In this document: positions 25,108 to 33,640 of the stretch, piece after piece | Layout: the number at the start of each line of letters is the position of its first letter | Numbering within the stretch: the first letter of the stretch is position 1 | NCBI GenBank assembly: GCA_045106175.1 | Contig: JBGCEF010000003.1 | Span: 1-62,477, forward strand | Origin: TMED27 sp045106175 | GTDB lineage: Bacteria > Pseudomonadota > Alphaproteobacteria > Micavibrionales > Micavibrionaceae | Direction of reading: 5' to 3' | Length of the DNA: 62,477 bases | Translations under genes and position numbers: made by a program | The notes under the pieces: generated by a model | Told to the model about the DNA's origin: nothing | Database searches by the model: none | Seen by the model: only the letters and a program-made list of their open reading frames with translations

Positions 25108-25836
25108 ATGACAACATTGCCCAAGCCTACAGTCGTAATCTTTGATATGGACGGAACCACAGTCCGCCATCTAAACCCCAAATTGTTAGGCCTTATGGAA
25201 TGGCTAGACGACACCGCCTTTAAGATTTCCCGCCTGTGGATGTGGTTCTTTGATCGCAAAGCAAAAGGGCCAATCCTCCTTCCGCCACCCGATAATCCCG
25301 TAAAACCGGCAAAATCAATTATCGTACATCGCGCTATTCATAAATTAAGGCGTAAAGATGTTGAACTGTTGGTTGAACCCTGCCCCGGTATTTATTCCGT
25401 TCTCAGCTTCTTAAAAAACGAAAATATTCCAATGGCTTTAGCCAGTAACGGACTTGGCAAAGGGTATGGCAAAGACATCGTTGAGAAATTCGGCTTAAAC
25501 AAATTCTTTCCCGTGACAATCTTTAGAGAAGATATCCGCAAATCAAAACCAAACCCGGAAAGCATCCTCGTATCCTTAAGAGAGCTTGGAATAACGCCAA
25601 CAAAAGATGATGTGATCTGGTTTATAGGCGACCGCCACAAAGACATCATCGCCGCGCAAAAGGCTCAAAAAGAGCTAATCCCCGCAAAAATCGTCCCTAT
25701 CGCATATGCGGTTAATTCTGCAGTTGCTATCATCGAAAAAGGCTACACCCCTGACCACATTCTTATGAGCTATCAGGACGTGTATGCGGTGTTACAAGAA
25801 TTATTTACTGAACAGAAAGCTGTTCCATCACCATAA
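25108..25836 (+). CDS. HAD-superfamily hydrolase
   Basis: 242 residues. HAD motifs in order: I, FDMDGTTV with the Asp nucleophile at the N-terminus (residues 12-19); a cap of about 85 residues containing DRKAKGPILLPPPDNP; II, ALASNGLGKGYG; III, RKSKPNPESIL; IV, WFIGDRHKDIIAA. This resembles phosphoglycolate phosphatase-like enzymes, but the cap sequence is not one I can assign to a substrate. It follows dxs by 63 bases, and its 3' end overlaps the convergent sppA by 32 bases, the largest overlap in the window. Confidence 0.85.
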   Translation: MTTLPKPTVVIFDMDGTTVRHLNPKLLGLMEWLDDTAFKISRLWMWFFDRKAKGPILLPPPDNPVKPAKSIIVHRAIHKLRRKDVELLVEPCPGIYSVLSFLKNENIPMALASNGLGKGYGKDIVEKFGLNKFFPVTIFREDIRKSKPNPESILVSLRELGITPTKDDVIWFIGDRHKDIIAAQKAQKELIPAKIVPIAYAVNSAVAIIEKGYTPDHILMSYQDVYAVLQELFTEQKAVPSP

Positions 25837-27691
25837 AATCATGTGGATTTTGAACCTGCACAACAGCCTCATTAAGAGGTTGGAGCCAATCAAACAAAGT
25901 TTTGTTTTGACGCATAACATTAGCAAACACAGCATGCCCCTCAACCAACTCCAAAAACTGCTCTAATGTAGTTTTGGGTTCAGGCATAATAACAACATTA
26001 AGATCACTTCGATCAGCCTTCCCTAATTCAACCGCAACATAATCAAGCGCATCATTTAATCCACCAATTTGATCCGCAAGCCCAACGTCAATGGCCCGCG
26101 CACCGCTCCACACACGTCCACCCGCAACTTGGTCAACGTCTTGTTCGCTCATATTTCGTCCTTTGGCAACACGCGTAATAAACCCATCATAAACCGCATC
26201 CAACATCGCATTAATGCGACTAGCTTCAGATTTCGAAAATGCACTATCGATGGACCATAACCCCGAATTACGCCCCCACTGCACGCCATCCCAATTCACA
26301 TTAACCTTGTCAAAAAGACCATCAAAAGCAAACTTCCCACCAACAACTCCTATCGATCCCGTAACAGTAGACGGCATCACGAAGATATGGTCAGCATACG
26401 CAGAAATCCAATACCCACCAGATGCGGCCGTTGCACCCATAGAAACAATAATAAGCTTATCTTTGTCCTTCGCTCTTTCAATCGCACGTAAAATACTCTC
26501 CGATGCAACAGGAGAGCCCCCAGGACTATCAACGCGTAAAACAATCGCGCGCACATCTTCATCATTGGCCGCCGCTAAAATAGCTGGCGCAATATCCTCT
26601 GCCGCTGCAACATTGCTTGCTGCACCCGGAACGCTGCTCCCTGAGCTCTGCATGATCGTGCCAACCGCATAGACAAGCGCGACTTTACTACCTTTAGAAC
26701 CCATCGCCTTAGGCTTAAGAGCATCCATCGCATAATGCCTCATCCCAACAAATAAATCATCATCAGCCTCGCGATCGCCTGTCACGGCTTCTTTAATATT
26801 ACCGACCAATACATCCGCATAATCCACATGCGTAATTAAACCCGCTTCCTTTGCCGCGGAAGCTGTAAACAAACCATCATTAACCAAACGATCAAAATCA
26901 TCCTGATCCATCTCTAAATTCGCGGGAACAACATTCAAAACATCACTGCGAATATCACCAATTAACCGCGTAATCACCTCACGATTTTCAGGCGTCATAC
27001 GCGCATGCGTTAAATTCTCATAAGCCGATTTATAATCTTTTCTTTGGAAAAAATTTGGCGTAACCCCAATCTTATCTAAAAGCTCACGCATAAAGGGCAT
27101 ATAAGCATGAAGCCCAGTAATACTAACAACGCCCAATGGCTGCATCCATATCTCATCAAAATTAGAAATAAACGCATACGCCCCAAGGCCCGGTGCAGTT
27201 TCCCCATAAGAAGATGAATAAACATGTGCAAACTTACCGCTTTCTTTAAACGCATCTAACGCTTGATTGAGCTCATAAGCTTGCGTCATACCCATCGACG
27301 CGCTCTTAATTCGCACAAGCAACCCATTTACACGTTCATCCAAAGCCGCTTTATTAAGGGCGTCCACAGTCTGTTTTAACGTTAATGGTTCTGGTTCAAA
27401 AGCACTCGCAAAGCCTTGTGGTATATAAACCTCGTTTAAAGGACCTTTAATTTCTAAATAAAGCACCATTTTTTTAGGCAAACTAACCGCTTCTTTCGTT
27501 GATAAAGAAGCAGGCAGCACAATAAACAAAACAACAAACATCTGTATCAAAACGAAAAAACCCAAAACAGTTGCTGTTCGTTTCAATGTTGACCAAATCA
27601 ACGGAAAGATTTTCCACTTTAATTTTGGCTTCGTGATTTCTTGCGGAAGGCTCTGTGCGTACAAAGGGCGGTTTTTAAAATTCTTGGGCAT
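25805..27691 (-). CDS. sppA: Signal peptide peptidase SppA, long (67 kDa) form
   Basis: 628 residues, the tandem-domain form. One membrane helix (about 38-60) anchors it; the rest faces the periplasm. The N-terminal domain supplies the general-base Lys (in FQRKDYKSAYENL) and the C-terminal domain the Ser nucleophile in TAASGGYWIS, with VLRVDSPGGSPVASE before it. It breaks down signal peptides left in the membrane after export. AGGATA supports the start. It follows aroC by 10 bases and probably shares its transcript. Genes of the same broad clan (ClpP/crotonase) are easily told apart by the tandem repeat and helix. Confidence 0.95.
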   Translation of the reverse strand: MPKNFKNRPLYAQSLPQEITKPKLKWKIFPLIWSTLKRTATVLGFFVLIQMFVVLFIVLPASLSTKEAVSLPKKMVLYLEIKGPLNEVYIPQGFASAFEPEPLTLKQTVDALNKAALDERVNGLLVRIKSASMGMTQAYELNQALDAFKESGKFAHVYSSSYGETAPGLGAYAFISNFDEIWMQPLGVVSITGLHAYMPFMRELLDKIGVTPNFFQRKDYKSAYENLTHARMTPENREVITRLIGDIRSDVLNVVPANLEMDQDDFDRLVNDGLFTASAAKEAGLITHVDYADVLVGNIKEAVTGDREADDDLFVGMRHYAMDALKPKAMGSKGSKVALVYAVGTIMQSSGSSVPGAASNVAAAEDIAPAILAAANDEDVRAIVLRVDSPGGSPVASESILRAIERAKDKDKLIIVSMGATAASGGYWISAYADHIFVMPSTVTGSIGVVGGKFAFDGLFDKVNVNWDGVQWGRNSGLWSIDSAFSKSEASRINAMLDAVYDGFITRVAKGRNMSEQDVDQVAGGRVWSGARAIDVGLADQIGGLNDALDYVAVELGKADRSDLNVVIMPEPKTTLEQFLELVEGHAVFANVMRQNKTLFDWLQPLNEAVVQVQNPHDFMVMEQLSVQ

Positions 27692-27701
27692 TCAATATAT
27701 C

Positions 27702-28784
27702 CTATAAACATTGCGCTTTATGACGCAACCAATGGTCCGCCAAAACACAAGCCATCATCGCTTCAACAACTGGCGTACCGCGCAACCCCACACAAGGATC
27801 ATGACGACCTTTAGTAATAATATCTGTCTCATTTCCGTCTTTATCAACCGTCTTAACAGGCGTTAAAATTGAACTTGTCGGTTTAAAAGCAACCCGCGCA
27901 ACGATATCCTGACCTGTAGAAATACCGCCCAAAATGCCACCTGCATTATTCGACTGAAACCCGTCCTCACGAATTTCGTCTGCATTCTCAACACCCGAAA
28001 GCATCGCTGCATCAAATCCAGCACCGATTTCAACAGCCTTAACAGCATTAATGCTCATCATGGCCTTTGCAATATCAGAATCAAGCTTGTCATAGACAGG
28101 CGCACCAAGCCCAACCGGAATAACGCTGGCATGCACCTCAACAATCGCACCAGCGGATGATCCGCTCTTACGCACACCATCTAAATATTTGGCCCACTCT
28201 TCTGCAACATCGTTATTTGGACACCAAAATGGATTCTGATCAACCGCATCCCAATCCCAACGATCATCATCGGATGTAAAAGGCAATTTTTCGGTTCCAA
28301 CCTGAACGACAGCGGCACGAATTTTAACATCATCTGAAATCTGTGAAGATAAGACTTTCCGCGCAAGCGCACCTGCTGCAACACGGCTCGCCGTCTCTCT
28401 CGCACTTGAACGCCCACCACCACGATAATCACGAATACCGTACTTCTCATGATACGTATAATCCGCATGCCCAGGGCGAAACTTATCTTTAATATCACCA
28501 TAATCTTTGGATTTTTGATCCTGATTACGAATAAGCAATGCAATCGGTGCCCCTGTCGTTTGCCCTTCAAAAACACCCGATAAAATCTCTACCGTATCTG
28601 GTTCTTTACGCTGCGTTGTATGACGGCTTTGGCCCGGTTTACGACGATCAAGAAATCCTTGAATAAAAGCCTCATCAACAGGAATGCGCGGCGGCACCCC
28701 ATCCACAACCGCACCAATCGCGGGCCCGTGGCTCTCACCAAAAGTTATATACTGAAATAAAGTTCCAAATCGATTTCCACTCAT
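27702..28784 (-). CDS. aroC: Chorismate synthase
   Basis: 360 residues. It makes chorismate from EPSP using reduced FMN, the last common step to aromatic amino acids and folate. Signatures: GESHGPAIGAVVDGVPPRIP (signature 1), RKPGQSRHTTQRKEPDTVEILSG, HADYTYHEKYGIRDYRGGGRSSARETASRVAAGA broken here at positions about 110-145, and a C-terminal RHDPCVGLRG region. Nothing unusual. First gene of an aroC-sppA unit; the fabI gene, its neighbour in some alphaproteobacteria, lies 2 kb away beyond one unknown gene. Confidence 0.97.
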   Translation of the reverse strand: MSGNRFGTLFQYITFGESHGPAIGAVVDGVPPRIPVDEAFIQGFLDRRKPGQSRHTTQRKEPDTVEILSGVFEGQTTGAPIALLIRNQDQKSKDYGDIKDKFRPGHADYTYHEKYGIRDYRGGGRSSARETASRVAAGALARKVLSSQISDDVKIRAAVVQVGTEKLPFTSDDDRWDWDAVDQNPFWCPNNDVAEEWAKYLDGVRKSGSSAGAIVEVHASVIPVGLGAPVYDKLDSDIAKAMMSINAVKAVEIGAGFDAAMLSGVENADEIREDGFQSNNAGGILGGISTGQDIVARVAFKPTSSILTPVKTVDKDGNETDIITKGRHDPCVGLRGTPVVEAMMACVLADHWLRHKAQCL

Positions 28785-28842
28785 GTGATTGTTTTAACAT
28801 GAGGAACGCTGGATGCACAGTGGGTTTAAGGAAATTATTTAA

Positions 28843-28871
28843 TTGACATAATGTAATAAACTGAGATATTA
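28843..28871 (+). promoter_or_regulatory. Promoter with AATTGACATAA box before the gene at 28880 (leaderless spacing)
   Basis: TTGACA (28843-28848), a consensus -35, then 17-base spacer, ATATTA (28866-28871) and 8 bases to the ATG at 28880. Same extended -35 box as at 9606 and 47682. Confidence 0.6.
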
Positions 28872-28879
28872 AAGGCATC

Positions 28880-29587
28880 ATGCAAAAAGTGTCTATTTAT
28901 ACGAATTCAAGAGAAAGCTACATAAAAGTATTTCATGAACTTGATAGACTTCTACAAAGGTTTTGCCCTGATCAACAAACTACCCTTGATCTAAACGGCG
29001 ATGAAGATAGCGGTAAAAGCTTAGGCGCCATTGCAATGCATTTCTCTAGAGTGAATAAAACCGCTAAAGCCCTACAAATTCCAAATAAAGATACCGTAAC
29101 AGGTGACTTTGATTTAAGCGAAAGCAGGTCTGGTCAAGTTGTCTTCAAAAACTTCAAAAGAGATATTCACACATCAAAGGAAAGTTACGATAGAACCCTT
29201 CAAGATTTTGCAGAAAGAAACCCTCAAGCAAAAATTATTGTTGCAGCAAATTTATGCAGAACACTCATGGGCGATTACAATTATGAAGCTTATGGGCTTA
29301 ATTCAGATAGATTAGATATCGGAGTCTTGGTTCATATGAGCAAAATGTCACAAAAACTCATAAACGAAGAAGATCAGAGTGCTTTATCAACATTTTTTGA
29401 TGGCTTTATGAGACTATTTAACCACAAAACCAAAACTTTAAATGCACATGAAAGAGAAGAAGCATGGAGAGAAGCATTTTGGCGTAGAATTGATATATTC
29501 TTACCCGACGACCACCCAATAACAAAATCTGTTTTGGCGTTGAAAGATTCTTTAGCTATCGATACCAGTGTAAAGCCTGCACTATGA
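28880..29587 (+). CDS. Orphan protein with a TsaE-like Walker A motif (235 residues)
   Basis: No signal peptide. Around residues 35-55 it reads LDLNGDEDSGKSLGAIAMHFSR, where G40-D-E-D-S-G45-K46-S47 fits Walker A (GxxxxGKS). The setting resembles the LxGDLGAGKT loop of TsaE, the ATPase for the tRNA t6A modification, and VVFKNFKRDI might be a following strand. The rest does not look like TsaE: there is no clear family C-terminus. It could be a diverged P-loop protein or a chance match. Convergent with the thioesterase gene (6-base overlap). Apparently transcribed without a leader. Confidence 0.62.
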   Translation: MQKVSIYTNSRESYIKVFHELDRLLQRFCPDQQTTLDLNGDEDSGKSLGAIAMHFSRVNKTAKALQIPNKDTVTGDFDLSESRSGQVVFKNFKRDIHTSKESYDRTLQDFAERNPQAKIIVAANLCRTLMGDYNYEAYGLNSDRLDIGVLVHMSKMSQKLINEEDQSALSTFFDGFMRLFNHKTKTLNAHEREEAWREAFWRRIDIFLPDDHPITKSVLALKDSLAIDTSVKPAL

Positions 29588-30046
29588 ACCAACAACAACC
29601 TTGTCTTTCTGCGCGCTTAGCGTCCCATGATCAATGATCGCTACCGTTAATCGCGAAACCGCAACACGCTTACCCGTTGCTTCTTCGGTAATATCTGTTT
29701 GCCAAACTTGTGTACGACGCCCCGTGTGAAGCGGCATTGCCGTTCCAATAACACGCCCCTCGGTCACGGCGCGAATATGGTTGCAATTAATCTCCAATCC
29801 AACTGCCCGATATTGATCCGGATCAATCGTCATCCAAGCCGCAATACTGCCAAGACTTTCCGATAACACGCAACTTGCACCGCCATGCAAAATACCAAAT
29901 GGCTGTGTGGTCCGCTCATCTACGGGCATAGTCCCTCTTAAGAAATCAGGCCCAACCTCGCTAAGCTCAAGACCAATATGCGACGCCATATTCGCATCAC
30001 GCATCCCTTGTAAAATATCAACGCTATAGTCTTTAAACCAGATCAT
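29582..30046 (-). CDS. Hotdog-fold acyl-CoA thioesterase (PaaI/YdiI family)
   Basis: 154 residues. The hotdog fold is recognisable from FGILHGGASCVLSESLGSIAA (long central helix with the family His-Gly-Gly) and GTAMPLHTGRRTQVWQTDI strands. YdiI-like members hydrolyse aryl- or acyl-CoA; EntH proof-reads enterobactin assembly. The second start of a two-gene unit: fabI ends 7 bases upstream, and AGGCGG before the ATG overlaps the fabI stop. Pairing with FabI suggests a general fatty-acyl role, though substrates cannot be read from sequence. Confidence 0.85.
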   Translation of the reverse strand: MIWFKDYSVDILQGMRDANMASHIGLELSEVGPDFLRGTMPVDERTTQPFGILHGGASCVLSESLGSIAAWMTIDPDQYRAVGLEINCNHIRAVTEGRVIGTAMPLHTGRRTQVWQTDITEEATGKRVAVSRLTVAIIDHGTLSAQKDKVVVGS

Positions 30047-30052
30047 AACCGC

Positions 30053-30904
30053 CTAAGCCGCTTCGTCTTTTTCTTTTGGCTTCATACTCTGTAAAAGCTC
30101 AGCCGTTTCAGCAACACTATCAACCGCAAGCATACCAACGGTATGGTAACCACTATCCACATGCAAAGTCTCGCCTGTAACACCGGAACCAAGATCAGAA
30201 AGCAAAAATAAACCAGCATTCCCAACATCACCAATCGTTACATTACGCTTCAATGGCGCGTTATATTCATTCCATTTCAAAATAAATCGGAAATCACCAA
30301 TACCGCTTGCCGCTAATGTCTTAATAGGCCCAGCAGAAATAGCATTCACACGAATATTATTCTTACCAAGATCCGCCGCCAAATACTTTACAGAAGCCTC
30401 AAGCGCGGCCTTAGCAACACCCATGACATTGTAATGCGGCATTACCTGCTCCGCACCGTAATATGTAAGTGTAATAAGAGAACCGCCATCTGACATTAAT
30501 GGCACTGCGCGCTGCGCAACGGCTGTAAATGAATAAACAGAGATATCCATTGTACGAGTAAAATTATCACGCGTCGTGTTTAAATAGAGACCATCGAGTT
30601 CATTCTTGTCAGAAAACGCAATGGCATGAACAACAAAATCTATTTGCCCCCACTCTTTTTCAATCGCGCCAAACGCCTCATCCACACTTTTTTCATCAGT
30701 CACATCACAAGGCAAAACTAAAGATGCACCAATTTTTTCAGCCAAAGGCCGAACACGCTTTTCAAGGGCTTCCCCTTGGTAAGTAAACGCAAGCTCCGCT
30801 CCGCTCGCCGCGGCTGCCTCGGCAATCCCCCAAGCAATAGAGCGGTCATTCGCGACCCCCATGATTAAACCGCGCTTACCTTTTAAAAAATTGTTTTCAA
30901 TCAC
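30053..30904 (-). CDS. fabI: Enoyl-[acyl-carrier-protein] reductase (NADH), FabI
   Basis: 283 residues. Reduces trans-2-enoyl-ACP in each round of fatty-acid elongation. It has the FabI form of the short-chain reductase fold: GLIMGVANDRSIAWGIA as the modified nucleotide loop, FAVHAIAFSDKNELDG-type strand, and the active site Y-x6-K in LTYYGAEQVMPHYNVMGVAK, followed by AGPIKTLAASGI. The C-terminus bears a short charged tail (KPKEKDEAA). It leads the thioesterase gene. The ATG has only a weak ribosome site. Confidence 0.96.
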   Translation of the reverse strand: MIENNFLKGKRGLIMGVANDRSIAWGIAEAAAASGAELAFTYQGEALEKRVRPLAEKIGASLVLPCDVTDEKSVDEAFGAIEKEWGQIDFVVHAIAFSDKNELDGLYLNTTRDNFTRTMDISVYSFTAVAQRAVPLMSDGGSLITLTYYGAEQVMPHYNVMGVAKAALEASVKYLAADLGKNNIRVNAISAGPIKTLAASGIGDFRFILKWNEYNAPLKRNVTIGDVGNAGLFLLSDLGSGVTGETLHVDSGYHTVGMLAVDSVAETAELLQSMKPKEKDEAA

Positions 30905-30930
30905 AATGATCTACCTTTATCCTTATAAAC

Positions 30931-30959
30931 TTGATGGTATCATCCTACACATTTAACTT
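30931..30959 (+). promoter_or_regulatory. Candidate promoter of the gene at 30971
   Basis: TTGATG (30931-30936), 17-base spacer, TAACTT (30954-30959), then 11 bases to the ATG. The predicted leader is at most about 5 bases, with no ribosome site. Confidence 0.4.
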
Positions 30960-30970
30960 ACGACGTCCAG

Positions 30971-32428
30971 ATGACTTACGAATTTATCGAACAAGCCCAC
31001 AAAAAAGAACCTATAAAGCTTCAACTAGCGCAACAATGCTGCGACGAGGTGAGTGAAGAGTTTGCAGAATATTTCCATACGCTTGATCTCATTATCATGA
31101 TTGCGGGCATCGCAAACACAGATACACAATTAATGAATATCCAAGAAGAACTACTTGCGCTGCCATCTGGACATAAATTAAATAACATCATCAAAGTAAA
31201 ACTAAAGAATGAACGCTGCCCCACAACACTAGTGGGGGTTATCAAAACAAAAGAAATAAAGATGATGGGCTTATCATCACAAATTTTTCACACCGCCGCA
31301 TTAATCATCAACATTAATCATTACAGTGACGCAAAATCCCTCAAAACCGATCTCTACAGCCTGATTTGGAAAATTTTAAGCTTGATAGACGATGAAACTA
31401 ACAACAGAGAGGAATTCATATTACGCAATGATGATATTTTCTCAGCAAACTGGAATGAAGATCAACAAGCATCAAGAAACATGCTCGCCGACATTTTCAC
31501 AGGTAGCCTTCATGAAACAAAAGCACAAAAGGGCTTTCTAAAGAACATTGCAAAAGAACGCACAATGGCCTGTTTCGAAAATTTGATTCATTACGATGCA
31601 AAGTCCAATCCGTTTCCCGTCATGATGGAAACAACGCAAATGATCATAAAAGATTTTGAAAGCACAATGAGAAATGACAATCACATTGAAAAGTCACTCA
31701 AAATTGTAAGTGAAGTCATCGAAACAATGGATGAAAATACAATACGATACTGGCAAAGCTTTATACAAAACGTTCAGGAAATGGCATGGGGCAAAGTACC
31801 AATCGCGCATATCATTGGTGCTGCAATCTATGCAAGCGACAACGCTTACAACAAAACATACGCACATATGCTAGCAGATATCTTAAACGTCGACCCACCT
31901 GTGGGCGTTACTTACGAAGGATATAATGCCTTCGCAGATCAAGACGCTCAGATCAGGCAACACAAACTATCTTGCCTTGAAAGCCTTGAATACCTCCAAG
32001 AAGAATTTGGAGACGAAACAAATCCTGAACCCTTTTTCAAAGCGGCTCAATACTCATGCCATTCTCTTATAAAAGGCAAGCCAAGCGGCTTTTGTGCACC
32101 AGCTTTAATAGCAGTCGCAAAACAAATTACAAACGACCCTAAAACATCAAAAGAAACACAATCAAAAATATTCAGCGCAGAAATTAAATCTCTGCCATGG
32201 TTAGCCATTCGTCAAACGCACCGCGAGATCATCGCCGTAAAAAAAGCTCAAAAAGATGTTAATCTCAAAACACTGATTGATATATTGAGGCGCGAAGAAG
32301 AAACGCGTGAGGCAGCGCTCTTAATAAAAGAACTGTATGATTTGATTTTATCACTACCCCACGAAGAAAAAGAAGAACCACTGGATCAAAAAGACATATC
32401 AGAAATTTCTTTCATGGATGATCAGTAA
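30971..32428 (+). CDS. Large hypothetical protein (485 residues)
   Basis: No signal peptide or membrane helix is visible; the sequence is helix-rich, with many Glu, Lys, Asp and Asn and few Gly or Pro. It begins MTYEFIEQAHKKEPIKLQ and ends in a strongly acidic tail (LPHEEKEEPLDQKDISEIS). A pattern ECCDEVSEEF / RCPTTLVG with cysteines appears in the first 90 residues. I recognise no domain. The stop abuts the convergent 17 kDa-antigen-like gene (zero gap). Size, AT-type codon use and position all look like other native single-gene insertions here. Confidence 0.65.
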   Translation: MTYEFIEQAHKKEPIKLQLAQQCCDEVSEEFAEYFHTLDLIIMIAGIANTDTQLMNIQEELLALPSGHKLNNIIKVKLKNERCPTTLVGVIKTKEIKMMGLSSQIFHTAALIININHYSDAKSLKTDLYSLIWKILSLIDDETNNREEFILRNDDIFSANWNEDQQASRNMLADIFTGSLHETKAQKGFLKNIAKERTMACFENLIHYDAKSNPFPVMMETTQMIIKDFESTMRNDNHIEKSLKIVSEVIETMDENTIRYWQSFIQNVQEMAWGKVPIAHIIGAAIYASDNAYNKTYAHMLADILNVDPPVGVTYEGYNAFADQDAQIRQHKLSCLESLEYLQEEFGDETNPEPFFKAAQYSCHSLIKGKPSGFCAPALIAVAKQITNDPKTSKETQSKIFSAEIKSLPWLAIRQTHREIIAVKKAQKDVNLKTLIDILRREEETREAALLIKELYDLILSLPHEEKEEPLDQKDISEISFMDDQ

Positions 32429-32908
32429 CTAACTAATAATTTCCCACGTCCCATCATTATTTTGACAAGCGCTTCCAACGGCTGTTTCACTGCGCCCATT
32501 AACAAAGATTTCTTGCTCATATTCACGACAATAACGACCGTAACTGCTCTTTCCTTCTCGCTTTGGCGTCACAGTACCATAATTTCCTGAATCAGGGTTA
32601 TTCCAAGATACTCTCTCACCAATCGGCGCTGAATGAGCTCTCAGGCTAGCATCATTAAGCATAGCCATATCTGCACGATCCAAAGACGCTCCAATCTCAC
32701 TACCCAACAATCCACCAATAACCGCGCCTGCACCCGTCGCCCATAGCTGACCGTTACCACCGCCAACTTTAGAACCCAAAATTCCGCCAATAACAGCACC
32801 TGAAAGCGCACCGACCTCTTGCTTTCCGACACCATTTTGTCGCGCAGTTTCACAACCACCCAAACCAAGCGCAGCAATCATAGCTGCTGATAAAACCAAT
32901 TTATTCAT
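32429..32908 (-). CDS. 17 kDa surface antigen-type lipoprotein (glycine zipper)
   Basis: 159 residues from the ATG at 32908, chosen because AAAGGG lies 8 bases upstream and because it gives a clean lipoprotein signal with lipobox LGGC (Cys19). A glycine-zipper pair follows (about 35-75: GALSGAVIGGILGSKVGGG and GAVIGGLLGSEIGASLD), then a conserved C-terminal domain with WNNPDSGNYGTVTP, YCREYEQEI and ACQNNDGTWEI, the pattern of the Rickettsia 17 kDa antigen and alphaproteobacterial relatives. Likely outer-membrane lipoprotein of unknown precise role. Convergent with the 485-residue gene, divergent from pdxH. Confidence 0.9.
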   Translation of the reverse strand: MNKLVLSAAMIAALGLGGCETARQNGVGKQEVGALSGAVIGGILGSKVGGGNGQLWATGAGAVIGGLLGSEIGASLDRADMAMLNDASLRAHSAPIGERVSWNNPDSGNYGTVTPKREGKSSYGRYCREYEQEIFVNGRSETAVGSACQNNDGTWEIIS

Positions 32909-33017
32909 CTCAAACCCTTTCATACAGTTGCGATGTTATGACGAAATTCTATATTCTTACGCAGTCACAATGAAATACGCAGCCACTACAAAAAACCATT
33001 CGCAAAAAAGAGAAAAA

Positions 33018-33626
33018 ATGTCACAAGAAATTACAAAAATATATGGAAGCCAGCCAATTCCGCTATTTGAAGCATGGTTAAAAGAAGCCGAAAAAAGTGA
33101 AATTAACGATCCAAACGCAATGTTTTTATCAAGCGTCGACCAAAACGGTCATCCATCCGTAAGAACAGTGTTATTAAAACAACACGATGAAAACGGTTTT
33201 GTGTTTTACACAAATTACGAAAGCCGAAAAGGACAAGCGCTTCAAACAAACCCTTATGCAGAAACATTATTCTATTGGAAGTCCTTAGAAAAACAAATCC
33301 GCATCAGCGGCCCTGTAGAAAAAGTAAGCGAAGAAGAGGCAGATGCATATTACAATTCCCGCCACCGCGCTAGCCGTATCGGCGCATGGGCATCAAAACA
33401 AAGCCAAGAAATGGAACATAAAAACGCCCTCAAAGAACGCGAAGAAGAATTCACAAAAAAATTTGAAGGCACAGAAAACCCTCCCCGCCCGGAAAACTGG
33501 TCAGGCTTTCGAATTATCCCCGAACGCATAGAATTCTGGATAGCAGGCGAATATCGCTTGCATACGCGCTTTGTTTATACAAAAACAAAGGACGGACAAT
33601 GGAACGTAAACTGGTTATACCCTTAA
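33018..33626 (+). CDS. pdxH: Pyridoxamine 5'-phosphate oxidase
   Basis: 202 residues from the ATG at 33018, which has an AAAGAG site and matches homologue starts (MSQEITKIYG); earlier in-frame ATGs at 32928 and 32970 are less likely. Uses FMN and O2 to make pyridoxal 5'-phosphate from PNP or PMP. Visible: AMFLSSVDQNGHPSVRTVLLK (FMN loop), FYTNYESRKGQAL, RISGPVEKVSEEEADAYYNSR, and the C-terminal RIEFWIAGEYRLHTRF. PLP serves HemA, among many enzymes in this window. Only 14 bases separate it from htpG, so they likely share a transcript. Confidence 0.94.
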   Translation: MSQEITKIYGSQPIPLFEAWLKEAEKSEINDPNAMFLSSVDQNGHPSVRTVLLKQHDENGFVFYTNYESRKGQALQTNPYAETLFYWKSLEKQIRISGPVEKVSEEEADAYYNSRHRASRIGAWASKQSQEMEHKNALKEREEEFTKKFEGTENPPRPENWSGFRIIPERIEFWIAGEYRLHTRFVYTKTKDGQWNVNWLYP

Positions 33627-33640
33627 ACGGAGATTGAGTT

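Noticed and set aside
32928..33017. Earlier in-frame ATGs of pdxH (32928 and 32970)
   Set aside because: They lack a ribosome site and would add residues absent from the family; 33018 has AAAGAG and the usual start sequence.
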